From the NCBI RefSeq assembly GCF_014636475.1, contig NZ_BMEL01000001.1, forward strand, positions 1,116,001 through 1,180,000: a stretch of DNA of 64,000 nucleotides, in the 5' to 3' direction. Under the pieces are notes generated by a model. It was given only the letters and a program-made list of their open reading frames with translations. It was not told where the DNA came from and did not search any database. Origin of the DNA: Halobacillus andaensis. Its GTDB lineage: Bacteria > Bacillota > Bacilli > Bacillales > Halobacillaceae. Positions 42,598 through 50,624 of the stretch are shown here, piece by piece. Position 1 is the stretch's first letter; each line of letters opens with the position of its first letter. A program made the position numbers and the translations under genes.

Positions 42598-42626
42598 AGA
42601 CCACCTTTTCTAGTAAAAGGTGGTCT
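42598..42626 (-). terminator. terminator of the alkaline phosphatase gene
   Basis: A 12-bp stem AGACCACCTTTT/AAAAGGTGGTCT with a 5-base loop and downstream U residues on the minus strand. Confidence 0.88.
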
Positions 42627-42634
42627 AGCGTCAT

Positions 42635-44122
42635 TTATTTATTTGGTCCTTTTCCTTTATCTTTACCGTTGCCGTTGCTGTTCTCAGGTCCTTTCCCGTT
42701 ATTATCCTTTGCGGAGTTCGCAATTAATTCAATAATGTCGGTATTGTCCATCACACCTTCAAAGTCTTCACTTCCCGCACCCGTGGCAAATACAGGAACC
42801 ATGTTACCCGTGTGTCCGCCTGTACCGCTTTCGGCGCGGATCTCCGAACTAATCGCTCCAACTTTGTAGTGGTCCGCTATGATAGAACCAATTTCCCAGC
42901 CGACACGATATTCGGCATAAACTTCACCATCATCGTCTTGAATGGTTGTTAAGAACTCATCGACGTCTGCATCAGACAAGTCAATATCTGCATGCTCTGC
43001 AAAAACTTGTTTCACGCTGTCTTCAGTGTATGTTCCCGTTTCTTCATTGATTTCCATCTGCTGAGCCATGTACTCTGGAGAGACCTCAATGTCTTTTAAT
43101 CCTTCAATGTCCATAGGCTCTGTCGCTGACATCCCCATCGTTTCATGGTCAGCTAATACAACGACCATCGTATCATCACGGTCTTCCGCCCAATTCACCA
43201 CTTGCTCCACGGTACGATCAAATTCCATCGTTTCCTGCCAAACTCCAGTGGCGTCTGCAGCGTGTGCCGCATGATCAATACGAGCACCTTCTACCATTAA
43301 GAAAAAGCCATCGTCATCTTGTGAGAGGACGTCCAACCCTTTATCCGTCATCGCTTCTAAGGTCGGTTCCTCACTATTAAGTTCATCGCGATCGGTTTTA
43401 TAACTCATATAAGAATCGTTAAATAAACCTAGCAGTTTATCAGGCGTACCTGATTCTTCAAGACTGCTTTCATTGTCTACAAATTCATAACCCGTGGATT
43501 GAAACTCTTCTACTAAATCAGTTCCATCCTGGCTGTCGGGGCTAAAGTAATCCGCTCCGCCGCCTAGCAGCACATCATATTGCTGATCAAGCATTTGGCG
43601 AGCAATCTCATCCTGGCCATCACGGTCAGGTACACTCGCTGTAAATGCTGCTGGAGTGGCATCCGTTACGGTATTGGTTGATATGACGCCTACTTTTTTA
43701 CCTTCGTTTTGATAAAGATCTAAAATACTGTCGACTTCTTCACCTTCAGCATCGACACCGATGCCGCCATTATATGTCTTATTCCCTGTTGCGATGGCAG
43801 AACCAGCGGCTCCTGAGTCGGTTACAAAATTATCATCTGAATATGTACGCATCATTCCGACATTTTCAAGCGACTCCATAAATAAGTCCCCGGTTTTTCC
43901 AGACTCTAGAAGTCTAGCAATTTCCATCTGACCGACACCCAAGCCGTCTCCAACCATCACGATGACGTTCTTCGGTGATTTTTTATCAACTTCTACGTTT
44001 GATTCTTGTTTTTCATCAGCCGTAATCGATAGAGGTGAGTGATCTGACGTTAGGGCAAACATACTTCCGGAGAAGATGGCGCCTGCTGCCAGTGTAGCGC
44101 TTACTTTCTTTTTGATCGACAT
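42635..44122 (-). CDS. alkaline phosphatase (PhoA/PhoB family), secreted
   Basis: The product has 495 residues. An N-terminal signal peptide (KKKVSATLAAGAIFSGSMFA) is followed by the metal site VIVMVGDGLGVGQMEIARLL and the serine nucleophile in TDSGAAGSAIATGNKTYNGG. Later metal ligands are in VEGARIDHAAHAADATG, VVVLADHETMGMSATEP and GTGGHTGNMVPVFATG. It releases phosphate from organic esters outside the cell. The protein is strikingly acidic with an Asn/Gly/Lys-rich tail (NGKGPENSNGNGKDKGKGP), fitting salt adaptation. Confidence 0.95.
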   Translation of the reverse strand: MSIKKKVSATLAAGAIFSGSMFALTSDHSPLSITADEKQESNVEVDKKSPKNVIVMVGDGLGVGQMEIARLLESGKTGDLFMESLENVGMMRTYSDDNFVTDSGAAGSAIATGNKTYNGGIGVDAEGEEVDSILDLYQNEGKKVGVISTNTVTDATPAAFTASVPDRDGQDEIARQMLDQQYDVLLGGGADYFSPDSQDGTDLVEEFQSTGYEFVDNESSLEESGTPDKLLGLFNDSYMSYKTDRDELNSEEPTLEAMTDKGLDVLSQDDDGFFLMVEGARIDHAAHAADATGVWQETMEFDRTVEQVVNWAEDRDDTMVVVLADHETMGMSATEPMDIEGLKDIEVSPEYMAQQMEINEETGTYTEDSVKQVFAEHADIDLSDADVDEFLTTIQDDDGEVYAEYRVGWEIGSIIADHYKVGAISSEIRAESGTGGHTGNMVPVFATGAGSEDFEGVMDNTDIIELIANSAKDNNGKGPENSNGNGKDKGKGPNK

Positions 44123-44495
44123 ATTTTTCCCTCCACTGAATTTTTTGTAAAATTTTGAATACTAATTCAGTGTAAAGAGTTGAGAACAATACCGTCAATG
44201 AAATTTTTTAAAAATGAGTCTATTTCCATAAAAGGAATTTATTTCTTACTATGCAATAAAGGACTATTTACTCATTCACTGAACAATCCTATTAATAATA
44301 AGACTATTGCTAAAAACTCTCGCTCTCCATGAATGGTAATATTTTCTTAAGGATTTGTGCTCTCTCTTTACTACTTCTATTCCTTGAAAGAATACCTTCA
44401 TTGTTTGATAGTAAACGCTTATGACATTACATTAAATTTCTCCTTTCCGTCGGTTTTTTCTACTTCTTCTACGAGTGAATTTTATTGTATAAAAT
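44123..44495. other. intergenic region upstream of alkaline phosphatase
   Basis: Two TTTACA hexamers on the minus strand (44176-44171 and 44151-44146) could be part of a PhoP box, but spacing is irregular and I do not call it. Nothing else is visible. Confidence 0.4.
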
Positions 44496-44519
44496 ACCCT
44501 CATGAATGGTCATGAGGGT
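44496..44519 (-). terminator. terminator overlapping the COG0523 stop codon
   Basis: The stem ACCCTCATG/CATGAGGGT encloses the last codons and stop of the gene at 44500-45699. An ATTTTAT tail follows on the minus strand. Confidence 0.75.
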
Positions 44520-45699
44520 GGTCACCTGTAAATTCAGGAAGAGGGTCAGCAAACGTCTTCCAATCCTCCTCCATTTCTCTTTCTGAAAGAAGGCATTGAT
44601 CAAGCGTTTCTATAATTTTTTTCTGGTCCATTTCTATACCAATAAAAACAAGCTCTGTTAAACGGTCACCATAAGTGTCATCCCACCGGGTCAGTAATTC
44701 TGGGTCTTCCGCTAAAATCTCTTGCTGATCAGTTTCCGGAAGCACAGCAATCCACTCTCCTGCTCCTTGAATCGACAACGAAGTGCCAGCCTGAGATAGC
44801 AAACCAGCTATGTCATTTCGGGAAGCAATCCAGAAAAAACCTTTGGCACGTATAATGGAGGAGGGCCAGTTCTCAAGCCATGCCATGAGTCGTTCAGGAT
44901 GGAATGGCTTCTTGCTTCGATAAACAAAAGAGCTAATGTTGTATTCGTCACTTTCAGGCACATGGTCCTCGTTCAATTCTTTAATCCATCCAGCGCCCTG
45001 GCTTACTTTCTCAAAATCAAAACGCCCTGTGTTCAATACCTCTTCAGGAGCTACTCGACTGAACTCACTTTCTACAATTCTAGCTTCGGGATTGAGCTGA
45101 TGGAGAACGGCTTTTAATTCATCACGATCGCTCGACTTAACGAGATCGATTTTGTTTAACACAATGACATTCGCAAATTCAATTTGATCAATTAATAGAT
45201 CGATAACTTCTCTCGCATCTGTTTCATCCGCAGCTTGCTGACGGTCCAGCAAGGTTTCTCCTGAGGCATAATCATCCCAGAAGCGATTGGCATCTACGAC
45301 GGTCACCATCGTATCTAACCGACAGTTCTCGCCTAAGTGAATACCCGGTTCTTCGTCCTCATAAGTAAAGCTTTGCGCTACAGGAATGGGTTCCGATATA
45401 CCCGTTGATTCTATTAAAATATAATCTATGTCCATTGCGGCAAGCTTTTCGACTTCTTGGATCAAATCTTCACGTAATGTACAGCAGATGCAGCCATTTT
45501 GCAGCTCGACCAATTTTTCTTCTGTCCGTTTAAACCTACCCTGTTTCACCATGCTGGCATCTATATTCACTTCACTCATGTCGTTGACGACGACAGCAAT
45601 TTTCCAATCGGTTTGATTGTGAAGCAAGTGATTCAATAGTGTGGTCTTCCCTGATCCGAGATATCCGCTAAGTACAGTAACCGGTATGTTTGACTTCAT
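44500..45699 (-). CDS. COG0523 GTPase (CobW/YciC-like zinc chaperone)
   Basis: ATG 45699 follows TAGGAGG; an in-frame extension to 45783 lacks a ribosome site. The product has 399 residues. Walker A is VLSGYLGSGKTTLLNHLLH, the CxCC metal motif is NGCICCTLRED near residue 70, and NKID is present (VIVLNKIDLVKSSD). The tail is His-rich (DHPHDHS). YciC-type GTPases deliver zinc during shortage and are controlled by Zur. It is the last gene of a probable three-gene operon with rpsN and the FAD protein. Confidence 0.93.
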   Translation of the reverse strand: MKSNIPVTVLSGYLGSGKTTLLNHLLHNQTDWKIAVVVNDMSEVNIDASMVKQGRFKRTEEKLVELQNGCICCTLREDLIQEVEKLAAMDIDYILIESTGISEPIPVAQSFTYEDEEPGIHLGENCRLDTMVTVVDANRFWDDYASGETLLDRQQAADETDAREVIDLLIDQIEFANVIVLNKIDLVKSSDRDELKAVLHQLNPEARIVESEFSRVAPEEVLNTGRFDFEKVSQGAGWIKELNEDHVPESDEYNISSFVYRSKKPFHPERLMAWLENWPSSIIRAKGFFWIASRNDIAGLLSQAGTSLSIQGAGEWIAVLPETDQQEILAEDPELLTRWDDTYGDRLTELVFIGIEMDQKKIIETLDQCLLSEREMEEDWKTFADPLPEFTGDHPHDHS

Positions 45700-45712
45700 T
45701 AAAAATATCCTC

Positions 45713-46867
45713 CTACGCATGAACAATTCGTTCCGCTGCTTTTCTCCCTCCGGCGATATTGCGAGCGGCCGGTCCGATTTCAAGTTCGGCTAATGCACCG
45801 GCCACATATAAGCCATCTTTCCATTCAAGATTTTGATTTACGATTGGAAATCCGCAAGGGGCACATGGAAGTTCATACTTAGCAATCGTTTTTTCTAACC
45901 ATTCCTTACCCGGCAGGCAGGCTTCTGCACCTGTTGCTAGAATAAGGTGCTCTGTGTAAATAGCTGGATGATGCATCAATTTAAGTTTAATCTCAGTGTT
46001 TTTTTGAGCAGCTTCATTGATTTCATCTGTTATAATCGTTAACTTGCCTTTTTGTTGTAACGTTTTAAGTTCATTACGAAGTCCTTTTGTAATGGATCCG
46101 CGATTCCTCGCTTCTTTTATTAAATTACGACGTTTTTGATAACATCGTGTTCGGTTGTATCGATGTAAATATTTCGGGCCGAGCCACCCGGGATCGCTGT
46201 CAAAATCCTCAACTCGAAACGGATGTCGTTTAATGAGACTGACTGGTTCAGAGGCTTTTTCGGCAAGTGATTTTGCCATATGAGCAGCAGTTATCCCGCC
46301 CCCGACAATCGTGCATCGTCCTTCCTGGTCCGGCGCATTTTCTTTGAAAATGTGATGTACGCGAGTTGGCTTATGGCGTTTAAGAACATCGGCCCAATCG
46401 GGATAATGCGGGCGGTTATTGACGCCAAGTGCAAGGACAACGCTCTCCGCTTCCACCACCTCAGCTTGATCAATAGAAATATTCCAATGCGCTGTATCTT
46501 TCTCTAAACCTGTAACAAACCCCCGCCTCCAGCAATCCTTCACGCCTTCACGATTGAACAAATCGTCACAATGCTGATTAAACATATCAAGACGCGGACG
46601 GCCATAGTAACCGAGAAATGCACCGGCATAGTCGTTACTTTTTGCATATTTTTTCAAGCTGTAAGGATCCGGGTCAAGATGGTGTACAGAGGGGGAGCGC
46701 AAATAGGACATTCCCATCCGTTTCGTGAGAGTCTTCCACTTTGTCATCGGCTGTTCAAATGGATCAATGATGAGCAGATCTTTTTTATTCACTTTATTGT
46801 AATGGAGAAGATGGGCTGCAATCATACTGCCTTGAATGCCTCCCCCAACAATGACCCATTGATACAT
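45713..46867 (-). CDS. FAD/NAD(P)-binding oxidoreductase of the lysine/ornithine N-monooxygenase-like fold
   Basis: The product has 384 residues. The FAD Rossmann fingerprint is YQWVIVGGGIQGSMIAAHLL at the N-terminus, and a second dinucleotide site is RCTIVGGGITAAHMAKSLAE near residue 185. LILATGAEACLPG closes the fold. The pattern resembles SidA/IucD-type and flavin monooxygenase-like proteins but lacks a clear partner. It lies between rpsN and the COG0523 gene, separated by 15 and 13 bases, so it shares the Zur promoter. A role in zinc shortage, such as metallophore or thiol chemistry, is inference. Confidence 0.82.
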   Translation of the reverse strand: MYQWVIVGGGIQGSMIAAHLLHYNKVNKKDLLIIDPFEQPMTKWKTLTKRMGMSYLRSPSVHHLDPDPYSLKKYAKSNDYAGAFLGYYGRPRLDMFNQHCDDLFNREGVKDCWRRGFVTGLEKDTAHWNISIDQAEVVEAESVVLALGVNNRPHYPDWADVLKRHKPTRVHHIFKENAPDQEGRCTIVGGGITAAHMAKSLAEKASEPVSLIKRHPFRVEDFDSDPGWLGPKYLHRYNRTRCYQKRRNLIKEARNRGSITKGLRNELKTLQQKGKLTIITDEINEAAQKNTEIKLKLMHHPAIYTEHLILATGAEACLPGKEWLEKTIAKYELPCAPCGFPIVNQNLEWKDGLYVAGALAELEIGPAARNIAGGRKAAERIVHA

Positions 46868-46882
46868 CGTTCCACGCTCCTT

Positions 46883-47152
46883 TTACCAGCTCGATTTTTT
46901 AACGCCAGGAATTTGGCCTTTATGAGCATATTCACGAAAGGCAATTCGAGACATCTTAAACTTCCTCATGTAGCCGCGTGGTCGGCCGGTGACTTCACAA
47001 CGACTTTTTAGACGAGTTGGAGATGAGTCACGCGGAAGCTTGCGTAGGGCCTCATAGTCTCCCTGTGCTTTAAGTTCTTTTCGTCGTTCAGCATATTTAG
47101 CTACCATTTCCTGACGTTTTTTTTCTTTTGCGATCTTTGACTTTTTAGCCAT
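46883..47152 (-). CDS. rpsN: alternative 30S ribosomal protein S14, zinc-free form
   Basis: The product has 89 residues. [20 protein letters not shown] then [20 protein letters not shown] is S14, but the zinc ribbon is lost: only one cysteine remains where the zinc form has paired CxxC motifs. Zinc-free S14 replaces the zinc-bound form during zinc starvation and is a standard Zur target (YhzA in B. subtilis). The upstream region with two Zur-type palindromes agrees. Confidence 0.95.
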   Translation of the reverse strand: MAKKSKIAKEKKRQEMVAKYAERRKELKAQGDYEALRKLPRDSSPTRLKSRCEVTGRPRGYMRKFKMSRIAFREYAHKGQIPGVKKSSW

Positions 47153-47281
47153 GAACCATTCACTCCTTTTATAATTTTGATAGAAAAATCCCCTGCAGAA
47201 TCGTAATGCCTTAAGCAGGGCTCAAAAATCCATTTTGTATTTTGGATCATCTAAGTTATCCAGTAAGTAGAACTACTTAAA

Positions 47282-47296
47282 GAGTAATAATTACGA
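47282..47296 (-). promoter_or_regulatory. Zur-type box, proximal
   Basis: GAGTAATAATTACGA differs from the B. subtilis Zur core TCGTAATNATTACGA by two bases. It lies between the early hairpin and the rpsN start. No promoter is evident just beside it. Confidence 0.7.
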
Positions 47297-47313
47297 TTTA
47301 AAAACGTTTAAAA

Positions 47314-47341
47314 AAATATCTCTTGTTGGGAAGAGATATTT
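47314..47341 (-). terminator. early terminator in the rpsN leader
   Basis: A 10-bp stem AAATATCTCT/AGAGATATTT is followed on the minus strand by seven U residues. It lies about 30-55 bases after the predicted transcription start of the Zur promoter and before the second Zur box, so it could stop transcription early. Confidence 0.7.
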
Positions 47342-47353
47342 GCGCACATTAAA

Positions 47354-47368
47354 CAGTAATCATTACGT
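47354..47368 (-). promoter_or_regulatory. Zur-type box, distal
   Basis: CAGTAATCATTACGT carries the GTAAT-N-ATTAC palindrome of Zur sites and directly follows the -10 element of the promoter, where bound repressor would block polymerase. Confidence 0.75.
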
Positions 47369-47374
47369 TTTAAA

Positions 47375-47403
47375 ATTATAAGGGACATTCTTAATTTTGT
47401 AAA
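47375..47403 (-). promoter_or_regulatory. sigma-A promoter of the zinc-starvation operon
   Basis: On the minus strand TTTACA (47403-47398) and TATAAT (47380-47375) are separated by 17 bases. Confidence 0.82.
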
Positions 47404-47422
47404 CCTATTTAATCCATTAAAA

Positions 47423-47448
47423 AAAGACGCTCTTATTTGAGCGTCTTT
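47423..47448 (-). terminator. terminator after the small-protein operon
   Basis: Stem AAAGACGCTC/GAGCGTCTTT with a 6-base loop and seven U residues on the minus strand, five bases past the stop at 47453. Confidence 0.9.
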
Positions 47449-47452
47449 AAAC

Positions 47453-47794
47453 CTATTTGACTTCCTGGATAATCGACTGTCCCGTGGTCTGCTCTTGATC
47501 CAGCCACTGCCACCTTTCATGTAATTCTATTCTCCCGTCCTCCAATACTGTTGGAATGGACGTACATTGCCCGCCTCTAATCTCATGGTTTGTATTCACA
47601 TGATTGTAGCGGAACTCAAGAGAATCATCAGGATGTACAATTCCGATCAGCTTTCCTTTTACAATATCTCCTCCGCCATAATCCGCGTAAAGGATATTGT
47701 CCTCCTGGTAGTAATGAAAATAGGTACGGGAAGAGACTTCTCCACTCGCTGAGTTTTCAATCGACATAAACATTCGATTATGGTAATTAATCAA
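47453..47794 (-). CDS. small hypothetical protein ("n-acetylglutamate synthase"-named family)
   Basis: The start is TTG 47794, following AAGGAGG; the ATG at 47830 has no ribosome site. The product has 113 residues: INYHNRMFMSIENSASGEVS, then TYFHYYQEDNILYADYGGGD, and GKLIGIVHPDDSLEFRYNH. This is the small beta-rich family often misnamed n-acetylglutamate synthase; catalytic motifs of that enzyme are absent. It lies 13 bases after the DUF5412-like gene, so they are one unit. Confidence 0.75.
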   Translation of the reverse strand: MINYHNRMFMSIENSASGEVSSRTYFHYYQEDNILYADYGGGDIVKGKLIGIVHPDDSLEFRYNHVNTNHEIRGGQCTSIPTVLEDGRIELHERWQWLDQEQTTGQSIIQEVK

Positions 47795-47807
47795 AAAAAC
47801 GCCTCCT

Positions 47808-48299
47808 TTAGTAACCTCCATATGTTTCACCTTGTTCTAGATTTATTTGACGCTGGCTTATGATTACCGTGTAGTCATTCTCCCATTTTACCGTCGCTTC
47901 ATATTGAGGGTAGTTGGAATACACAGTCTTTTCAAACCACAACGGTCCGTAAATCTTAGCTTTTACTCCATGAGAAGTAGCGGCTCCTCCATTGGTACGA
48001 TATACATGTATTTCATATTGACCATCTGGAGAATGGCTCACTTTCATAAGTTCTCGTGCATTTGGTGAGTTAATAAACAGTCCAATAAAAAGCACGCCCG
48101 ACAATAGGAATGATACAACAATCGTAATCCAGCTCCTTAAACTGGTAAGCCAGCTTTTTTTGTACATCAGACCGATCAATCCTAAAATAAATGCAGCCCC
48201 ACTTAGAAAAAATAATATGTATACAGGGGGCGCAATTAACCACGTTTGATGGAAGGAAGCATAAACGGCGTGAAGGGTTAACCCTAAACAAGCAAGCAA
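47808..48299 (-). CDS. membrane protein with DUF5412-like C-terminus
   Basis: At least 163 residues from TTG 48299, with about three helices (LIAPPVYILFFLSGAAFILG, WITIVVSFLLSGVLFIGLFI) and a conserved tail SHSPDGQYEIHVYRTNGGAA. The TTG lacks a ribosome site. A strong AAAGGAGG lies 42 bases upstream in the same open frame, which would add FFPEKINIASFVIL, but no ATG, GTG or TTG occurs in between. A mutated or ATT start is therefore possible. Confidence 0.7.
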   Translation of the reverse strand: MLACLGLTLHAVYASFHQTWLIAPPVYILFFLSGAAFILGLIGLMYKKSWLTSLRSWITIVVSFLLSGVLFIGLFINSPNARELMKVSHSPDGQYEIHVYRTNGGAATSHGVKAKIYGPLWFEKTVYSNYPQYEATVKWENDYTVIISQRQINLEQGETYGGY

Positions 48300-48391
48300 T
48301 ATAACGAAAGATGCAATATTTATCTTTTCGGGAAAGAAATTCCTCCTTTGTTTATTTTTATAATTTTAACATAACTTGAAATCGAGTAAAT

Positions 48392-48420
48392 AAGCCTGGT
48401 AAGAAAAACTCACCAGGCTT
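48392..48420 (-). terminator. terminator of the CNNM gene
   Basis: Stem AAGCCTGGT/ACCAGGCTT with an 11-base loop, just past the stop codon at 48427. Confidence 0.8.
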
Positions 48421-48426
48421 CCTGTA

Positions 48427-49647
48427 CTATTTAATGATCTGGACTTTACGAATCATGCGCCCTTCAATTTCCAACACTTTAAACGTGAGGTTTAGTCTTT
48501 CAAGAACTTCCCCTTCTTCAAGAAAATCATTGCATTCCTTCAGCAAGTACCCTGCAAGAACATCTTCTTCTTCAGGGATTTGTGTATCAAAAATCGAATT
48601 TAAGCGGCGCAGCGTAATTTTACCATCACAAATAATCTCTGTTTCCGTTAACTTTTCCACTAATGTGTCGGTCTCAAGATCCATCTCATCTTCAATCTCT
48701 AGGCCAATCATGGATTCGATAATATCTTCGTGTGTGAGAATGCCTTCCGTTCCCCCATACTCATCTAAGACGATCGCTAAATGCTTTCTCTCTTTAGTCA
48801 TTTTACGGAATACCCACTCAATCGTGTGAAACTCATACACAATTAAAGGATCAAAGTCGATAAAATCTTTAAAAGGCTTCTCCTCCGTTGTTGACCAGGA
48901 AATCAAATATTTTGAGTGAAAGACCGCGACAATATCGTCCATATCTTCATTGTAAACCGGATACCTGGTAAATGGGTTATTAATGACAACATCGCGAACT
49001 TCCTCGAACGTGGCTGTACTTGGAAGAGCGACAATTTCCACTCGAGGCGTTTTCATTACATCTTTAACGTTTAAGTTGTAGAAATCGAGGGCTCCCTTAA
49101 TACGATAAGATTCAGTCTGATCAAACGTTCCTTCTGAATCTGCAATATCCACCATCGTACGTAATTCCTCTTTAGAAACGGACATTTCCTCGCCTTGATT
49201 TTTAGATAGCGCACGTGTAATTGTACCTGTCAGCCAATTTAGCACGATCGTAATCGGCTTAAACACAATTACGAAGAAACGAATAATGGGTGATACCATG
49301 TAAGCAATACGATCAGGAAATGCTGCAGCTATAGACTTTGGTATAACTTCAGCAAAAATAATGATCACGATTGTTAAAATAGCCGAAGCCAGCCCTACAC
49401 TAAACCCATATTGGATCGCAAGTGTCGTCACGAGTGTAGGTAAAAGAATGTTTGCAATATTGTTTCCTATTAAAATGGTTGTGATAAACTCTTGAGGTCT
49501 GGACACTAAGTTTAAAAGTTTCTCTGCCTTTTTATCCTGTTGTCCAGCCTTCGTTTGAAGTCGCATTTTATTGGTTGCTGTTAAAGCTGTTTCACTTCCT
49601 GAGAAGAATAGTGAAACAAAGATTAATAATATGATCGCAATGATCAC
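48427..49647 (-). CDS. CNNM/CorC-type transporter (hemolysin C family)
   Basis: The product has 406 residues. The DUF21 membrane domain has about four helices with FVSLFFSGSETALTATNKMR at the start, typical of the family. Two CBS domains follow (DVMKTPRVEIVALPSTATFE and VFRKMTKERKHLAIVLDEYG), then a CorC_HlyC domain. Such proteins move or sense Mg2+ or Co2+ and bind ATP-Mg through CBS. The context is monocistronic. Confidence 0.92.
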   Translation of the reverse strand: MIIAIILLIFVSLFFSGSETALTATNKMRLQTKAGQQDKKAEKLLNLVSRPQEFITTILIGNNIANILLPTLVTTLAIQYGFSVGLASAILTIVIIIFAEVIPKSIAAAFPDRIAYMVSPIIRFFVIVFKPITIVLNWLTGTITRALSKNQGEEMSVSKEELRTMVDIADSEGTFDQTESYRIKGALDFYNLNVKDVMKTPRVEIVALPSTATFEEVRDVVINNPFTRYPVYNEDMDDIVAVFHSKYLISWSTTEEKPFKDFIDFDPLIVYEFHTIEWVFRKMTKERKHLAIVLDEYGGTEGILTHEDIIESMIGLEIEDEMDLETDTLVEKLTETEIICDGKITLRRLNSIFDTQIPEEEDVLAGYLLKECNDFLEEGEVLERLNLTFKVLEIEGRMIRKVQIIK

Positions 49648-49752
49648 GTATGGCTTCCCCCTTTAGGAATTTTCCCTATTAAAAAATTACAGTATGTTAC
49701 TACTATAGAATATTTCCTATTCATAAGGAAGCAAAACGATAGTTTGCCTTAC

Positions 49753-50517
49753 TTACCGCTTCTGAGTTATACAAAAGATCTCTGCAAAATCATTGGTGAT
49801 CTGTTTTTCAGGATTTAAAAAAACATCCTCCTTTATTCGACTCAGCCCTCGCTCGTAAGCCTCATCATCAATTAAAGTTAATACCGAGATATCCCGGTTT
49901 TCTGCATAAGAAACGTAATCGGCAGCCCTTACGTTTTCCATTTGATAGGTGCATTCGATCTTAACTTCGAACCCTCTTTGAGACAGCTCATTAAATAGGT
50001 CTTCGACTTGCCAGAATCGCTTTTCATCCTGTTGGTAAGCTTCAGGGAAGTAGTGATAGACCCACCATTTCTTCATCATATACATGTTAATGTTGTGTAT
50101 TTTGAATACTCCGCCCTTTTTCAACACGCGCTTCACTTCATGTAAAGCCGCATCCTTATTCGTAAAATGGTGAAACGCATAATTGGTGCATATGTAATGG
50201 AATGTTTCATCTTCATAAGGAAGATTCTCAGTTAAAGCTTGAGTCAACGACACGTCCTGCAGTTTTTCTTTCGCTTTATGCAGCATTTTATCTGACGCAT
50301 CTGCCCCATACCACTCGATAGGCTGGTTATGAAAATAACTTTTCTGATGATTTAGATAGATGCCTGTACCACAAGCCAGATCCAACACGTGAAGGGGTGC
50401 CGCATTTGTTTGATCCTTTACATATGTTTTTAAAGTATTGTCTACTTCCATTTCTTCATGTCTAAAAGAATTATTGTCGTAAACGTCTGCAATCTTTGAA
50501 AAGTCTGTTTGTTTCAT
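49753..50517 (-). CDS. class I SAM-dependent methyltransferase
   Basis: ATG 50517 follows AAGGAGGGA; the product has 254 residues. Motif I is VLDLACGTGIYLNHQKSY, followed by EWYGADASDKMLHKAKEKL. The post-motif acceptor loop is CTNYAFHHFTNKDAALHEVK and VLKKGGVFKIHNINMYM. Overall it is like UbiE/methylase-11 enzymes. The substrate is unknown. Confidence 0.87.
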   Translation of the reverse strand: MKQTDFSKIADVYDNNSFRHEEMEVDNTLKTYVKDQTNAAPLHVLDLACGTGIYLNHQKSYFHNQPIEWYGADASDKMLHKAKEKLQDVSLTQALTENLPYEDETFHYICTNYAFHHFTNKDAALHEVKRVLKKGGVFKIHNINMYMMKKWWVYHYFPEAYQQDEKRFWQVEDLFNELSQRGFEVKIECTYQMENVRAADYVSYAENRDISVLTLIDDEAYERGLSRIKEDVFLNPEKQITNDFAEIFCITQKR

Positions 50518-50624
50518 GAAAACTCCCTCCTTAAGTAAACCCAATTTTCTGAAGAATTGTAGATTTCATGGTACGATAAATAGAAGTATCTTCACTCCCA
50601 TTACATACCTAAGGAGCAACTTCA

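Noticed and set aside
44146-44176. PhoP box before the alkaline phosphatase gene
   Set aside because: Only two TTTACA hexamers, 25 bases apart, without the four regularly spaced repeats needed.
47192-47220. Third Zur site and hairpin just before rpsN
   Set aside because: Only a half-site (TCGTAAT) and a 6-bp stem with a long loop; it might matter in the leader but is not convincing.
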